Assembly (NCBI GenBank): GCA_036506795.1
Contig: DASXRC010000245.1
Coordinates: 1 to 18,628, forward strand
Origin: DASXRC01 sp036506795
GTDB lineage: Bacteria; Actinomycetota; Actinomycetes; Mycobacteriales; Micromonosporaceae
Length of the DNA: 18,628 bases
Direction of reading: 5' to 3'
Below are positions 15,668-18,628 of the stretch, one piece after another; positions within the stretch are counted from its first letter, which is position 1, and each line of letters opens with the position of its first letter. The notes beneath the pieces were generated by a model. The model made no database searches, was not told the DNA's origin, and saw nothing but the letters and a program-made list of their open reading frames with translations. The position numbers were made by a program, and so were the translations under genes.

Positions 15668-16182
15668 TCCGGGACCTCATCGAAGGCCCGCCTCAGCTCG
15701 GGCGAGTCGAGGTTCGACATGTCGAGCGCGCTGCGGCCGTACTCCTGATTGAGGGTCACCAGTACCACGGACACGCCGTCGTAGAAGGCCTTGGCCTGCG
15801 CGGTGTCGAGCGCGGCGACGGCGGTCTTCGCGCGGCCGTACGCGTTGCGCGCCGCGGTCAGTGAGGCGACGAAGCCGCGCGCTACCCGTTCGCCGTTGGT
15901 CGCGTTAGGAACGCCGGCGTGCGCGACCCGGGCTCGAGCCGTCTCGCTGGCGGCCTCGGCCCCGGCGAACAGCCGCACGAGATTCTCCTTCGCCTGCGCT
16001 GGCGTGGTCTTCGCCGTCATCTGCTGCTGGGTCCGGGCGGTCAGCCCGCCGATCTCCGCCCGCCACGGCGCCAGCGCCTCGCACACCGACGCGGCCCACA
16101 TGTTCGGCGCCGGCCCGTGCGCGCAGCCCCCCATCCCCACCCCGAGCACCAGCAGCGCGAACAGTGCGCGGGGCGTACGCAT
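15658..16182 (-). CDS. Putative lipoprotein of unknown function
   Basis: A 174-residue protein with a lipoprotein signal: MRTPR, hydrophobic ALFALLVLGV, then lipobox GMGG-Cys20. The mature part is helical and polar (RTQQQMTAKTTPAQAKENLV; GFVASLTAARNAYGRAKTAV), has cysteines 34 and 173 that could form a disulfide, and ends DEVPECH. It should be anchored to the outer face of the membrane. I do not recognise a family; small helical lipoproteins of this kind are common in actinomycetes. The ATG at 16182 lies 18 bases after the methyltransferase stop and lacks an evident ribosome binding site, so coupling to the upstream gene is likely. It overlaps the next gene by 10 bases. Confidence 0.75.
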   Translation of the reverse strand: MRTPRALFALLVLGVGMGGCAHGPAPNMWAASVCEALAPWRAEIGGLTARTQQQMTAKTTPAQAKENLVRLFAGAEAASETARARVAHAGVPNATNGERVARGFVASLTAARNAYGRAKTAVAALDTAQAKAFYDGVSVVLVTLNQEYGRSALDMSNLDSPELRRAFDEVPECH

Positions 16183-16200
16183 GCGATGCAGCGTACGGTG

Positions 16201-16854
16201 CTACCGCCGGCGCGCAAGAAGGTACGAACGGCGGCTCGGATACTCGACTTCGGGCCACGGCTCCCGGTCCACCCGGCTCATAATCTCGAACCCGGCGGTC
16301 TGCAGATCGCTGGCCACCTCGACCGGATCGAGGAAGTGGAAGTCGAGGTCGACGTCGATGTCCCACCAGGTATTCACGTGCTTGACGGACCCGGTCGGCT
16401 GTCCGGCCGCGCTGACGTGGAATGCCGCGAGGAGCCAACCGCTGGCGGCGACCGCGCGGGCCAGCTCGAGCGCGGCGGCCCGGCGTCCGTCGCGATCCAG
16501 GTGGATCAAGGCGTACGCCGCGACCACACCCGACCATTCGCCGTCGCCGGCCGGAAGCTCGCCGAAGGTGCCGACAACGAAGCGGAGGCCCGGGTGGCGG
16601 CGGCGAGCCACCTCGACCATGCCGGGCGAGGCGTCGACGCCGAGCGCGGTCAGCCCGAGATCGGCGAGGTAGCGGGTGACGTGTCCCGGCCCGCAGCCCA
16701 CGTCGGCGACCAGAGCGTCGGGGCCGACCAGTTCGGCCAGGCAACCGTAGAGCGCGCGGTCGATGGGCTTGCCGGCGAGCTCGTCGCCGATCTCCTCGGC
16801 GTACCGCTCGGCCACCGCGTCGTAGCTGGCGCGCACGTCCTCGAGATCCGGCAT
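16201..16854 (-). CDS. Class I SAM-dependent methyltransferase
   Basis: A 217-residue protein of the small Methyltransf_11/25 type. It starts MPDLEDVRASYDAVAERYAE; motif I is VADVGCGPGHVTRYL (about 68-82), motif II LTALGVDASPGMVEVARRRH, then RFVVGTFGELPAGDGEWSGV and VVAAYALIHLDRD as motif IV. Near the C-terminus, WDIDVDLDFHFLDPVEVASD and SYLLARRR follow the family pattern. The methyl acceptor cannot be predicted. I chose the ATG at 16854, with AGGG about eight bases upstream, because the protein aligns from there; an upstream start at 16911 would lie inside the hppA terminator hairpin. It is the first gene after that hairpin and is followed by the lipoprotein gene after 18 bases. Confidence 0.85.
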   Translation of the reverse strand: MPDLEDVRASYDAVAERYAEEIGDELAGKPIDRALYGCLAELVGPDALVADVGCGPGHVTRYLADLGLTALGVDASPGMVEVARRRHPGLRFVVGTFGELPAGDGEWSGVVAAYALIHLDRDGRRAAALELARAVAASGWLLAAFHVSAAGQPTGSVKHVNTWWDIDVDLDFHFLDPVEVASDLQTAGFEIMSRVDREPWPEVEYPSRRSYLLARRR

Positions 16855-16870
16855 GCAGGTGACCCTAACG

Positions 16871-16915
16871 GCCGGTGGCCCGGCGATCGGGTACCCCGAC
16901 CGCCGGGCCACCGGC
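16871..16915 (-). terminator. Long GC-rich hairpin terminator after hppA
   Basis: Fifteen bases (16871-16885, GCCGGTGGCCCGGCG) pair perfectly with 16901-16915. After one mismatch the stem continues with TCGGG/CCCGA around a three-base loop. It begins 14 bases after the hppA stop codon on the minus strand and has no T-run. It lies just before the start of the next gene, so that gene needs either a promoter inside this short gap or readthrough. Confidence 0.8.
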
Positions 16916-16929
16916 GCACCCAGCTCCGA

Positions 16930-18628
16930 TCAGGCCTTGACGGATCGCGTGTCCTCGTTCGGCGCGACCTCATCGGCCTTCTCGGCGCCTCGCTCCTCGC
17001 CCACCGCGATGGGCTTGCGCTTGCTGAACACCACGGCCGCGACCACGACCAGCGCGGCTACCAGGGCGATGATCACCCGGGCCGGGGTGTTCTTGTCGTC
17101 GCCGACGCCGTACGCGACGACGGCTGGCGCGATGAGCAGGCTGACCAGGTTCATCACCTTGAGCAGCGGGTTGATCGCCGGGCCCGCGGTGTCCTTGAAC
17201 GGGTCGCCGACTGTGTCGCCGATGACGGTCGCGGCGTGGGCGTCGGAGCCCTTGCCGCCGTACCGGCCGTCCTCGACCAACTTCTTCGCGTTGTCCCAGG
17301 CGCCACCGGAGTTGGCCAGGAAGACCGCCATCAGCGCGCCCGTGCCGATCGCACCGGCCAGGTAGCTGGCGAGTGCGCCCGCGCCCAGGCCGAAACCGAC
17401 GGCGATCGGGGCCATGACGGCCAGCAGACCAGGCGTCATCAGCTCGCGCTGCGCGTCCCGCGTGCAGATGTCGACGACCTTGCCGTACTCGGGGCGCTGG
17501 CTCCGGTCCATGATCCCGGGCAGCTCCCGGAACTGGCGGCGCACCTCCATCACCACGGCACCGGCGGCTCGGGAGACCGCGTTGATGGCCAGGCCCGAGA
17601 AGAGGAATACCACCGCAGCGCCGACGAGGAGGCCGACCAGATTCCGCGGGTTGGACACGTTGAGGCTGTTCAGCACCTCCTGGCCCACGTCGCCGATGCC
17701 CGCGTCCGCGAACGCGGTGCGCAGGGTGGACGTGTACGACCCGAACAGCGCGGTCGCGGCGAGCACCGCGGTCGCGATCGCGATGCCCTTTGTGATCGCC
17801 TTCGTCGTGTTGCCGACGGCGTCGAGCTCGGTCAGGGTACGGGCGCCGTGCTCGTCGACGTCGCCGGACATCTCGGCGATGCCCTGCGCGTTGTCGGAGA
17901 TCGGGCCGAACGTGTCCATGGCGACGATCACGCCGACGGTGGTGAGCAGGCCGGTTCCGGCCAGCGCAACTGCGAACAGCGACAGGATGATCGAACCACC
18001 GCCGAGCAGGGACGCGCCGAAGACGCCCGCAGCGATCACCAGCGCGGAGTAGACGGCCGACTCGTAGCCGACGCTGACGCCTGCGAGGATCACCGTCGCC
18101 GGGCCGGTCAGGCTCGTCTTCGCGATGTCGCGCACCGGGCGCCGGTTGGTCTCGGTGAAGTAGCCGGTCAACGCCTGGATGGCCGCGGCCAGCACGATAC
18201 CGATCACGACGGCACCGATCGCGATCAGGCGAGGGTTGCCGTCCGGGCCGGCGAACTCCGCACCGAACTTGTCGAAGCTGGACGGCAGGAACGCGAAGGA
18301 CGCGATGGCCACCAGCACGGCGGATACGGCCGCGGAGGCGTAGAACGCGCGGTTGATCGCGGTCATGCCGGATCGGTCGCTCGGCCGGAGGCGGGTGATG
18401 AACACCCCCACGATGGCGACGAGCACGCCGATGGTTGCCACGATCAGGGGGAAGACCAGGCCGTCGACGCCGAAGACGGCACGGCCCAGGATCAGCGCCG
18501 CGACGAGCGTCACCGCGTACGACTCGAACAGATCGGCCGCCATGCCGGCGCAGTCGCCCACGTTGTCGCCGACGTTGTCGGCGATCACGGCGGCGTTGCG
18601 GGGGTCGTCCTCCGGGATGCCCTGTTCG
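16930..18628 (-). CDS. hppA: Membrane-bound proton-translocating pyrophosphatase, 5' part missing
   Basis: About 565 residues from the window edge (first full residues EQGIPEDDPRNAAVI) to the stop at 16930; the family is usually near 750-800 residues, so roughly the first quarter lies outside. The enzyme couples pyrophosphate hydrolysis to proton pumping across the membrane. Conserved acidic motifs include DNVGDNVGDCAGMAADLFES near the start, GPISDNAQGIAEMSGDVDEH, and GGAWDNAKKLVEDG with GDTVGDPFKDTAGPAINPLL near the end. There are many membrane helices. The segment GNTTKAITKG (lysine codon at 17802-17800) has the lysine typical of K+-independent H+-pyrophosphatases; K+-dependent ones have alanine there. 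The soluble C-terminal tail is charged (GEERGAEKADEVAPNEDT). A strong hairpin follows. Confidence 0.96.
   Translation of the reverse strand, partial: EQGIPEDDPRNAAVIADNVGDNVGDCAGMAADLFESYAVTLVAALILGRAVFGVDGLVFPLIVATIGVLVAIVGVFITRLRPSDRSGMTAINRAFYASAAVSAVLVAIASFAFLPSSFDKFGAEFAGPDGNPRLIAIGAVVIGIVLAAAIQALTGYFTETNRRPVRDIAKTSLTGPATVILAGVSVGYESAVYSALVIAAGVFGASLLGGGSIILSLFAVALAGTGLLTTVGVIVAMDTFGPISDNAQGIAEMSGDVDEHGARTLTELDAVGNTTKAITKGIAIATAVLAATALFGSYTSTLRTAFADAGIGDVGQEVLNSLNVSNPRNLVGLLVGAAVVFLFSGLAINAVSRAAGAVVMEVRRQFRELPGIMDRSQRPEYGKVVDICTRDAQRELMTPGLLAVMAPIAVGFGLGAGALASYLAGAIGTGALMAVFLANSGGAWDNAKKLVEDGRYGGKGSDAHAATVIGDTVGDPFKDTAGPAINPLLKVMNLVSLLIAPAVVAYGVGDDKNTPARVIIALVAALVVVAAVVFSKRKPIAVGEERGAEKADEVAPNEDTRSVKA

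Overview
This window comes from a very GC-rich actinomycete chromosome. The evidence is a topA–(MFS–tmk)–holB order, a lysine/alanine-tailed topoisomerase I, a K+-independent-type H+-pyrophosphatase, type VII secretion-like small proteins, and many GTG/TTG starts. I favour Micromonosporaceae or a close relative, but that is inference from gene content, not from a database search. Most of the window (about 4993-18628) is ordinary, conserved housekeeping sequence read from the minus strand.

Left edge, 1-975: the 5' part of a small heat shock protein (Hsp20) leaves on the minus strand. A 348-bp intergenic region and a small secreted protein gene (541-975, plus strand) follow.

Accessory patch, 1059-3065: a very small, decayed integrative element sits in a tRNA-Thr(CGT) gene. 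The intact tRNA is at 2992-3065 (minus). A 44-bp copy of its 3' part lies at 1059-1102 with one mismatch, so the two copies look like attachment-site repeats. Between them lie a small gene broken by an amber codon, a SAM-dependent methyltransferase gene that looks intact, and a tyrosine recombinase of the actinomycete integrative-element type that has lost its N-terminal half and carries at least two frameshifts. A terminator hairpin stands just beyond the tRNA-derived end at each side, as expected if one is the original tRNA terminator and one came in with the element.

Centre, 3120-5838: a perfect 19-bp inverted repeat precedes a metallophosphoesterase with a C-terminal membrane domain. That gene converges on, and overlaps by 10 bp, a PSP1/RicT-type cysteine-rich protein gene.

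Replication block, 6204-14823, all minus strand: in transcription order, topA (DNA topoisomerase I), a TetR-family regulator, an MFS-transporter/thymidylate kinase fusion, holB (DNA polymerase III delta'), then three translationally coupled genes for a YbaB/EbfC-like protein, an EspC-like protein and a WXG-like protein. Two adjacent DnaA-box-like 9-mers sit between holB and this trio. Topoisomerase, dTTP supply and clamp-loader genes lie together, which suggests linkage to DNA replication. The trio looks like type VII secretion substrates without secretion machinery in view.

Right side, 15016-18628, minus strand: the 5' part of hppA lies outside the window. Its long GC-rich terminator hairpin is followed by a methyltransferase, a lipoprotein and a conserved hypothetical protein. 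The last of these ends inside a 32-bp tandem duplication that also duplicates its stop codon.

I found no CRISPR array, rRNA or complete insertion sequence. The least ordinary parts are the remnant island in tRNA-Thr, the orphan secretion-like operon with its DnaA-box pair, and the membrane-fused thymidylate kinase.
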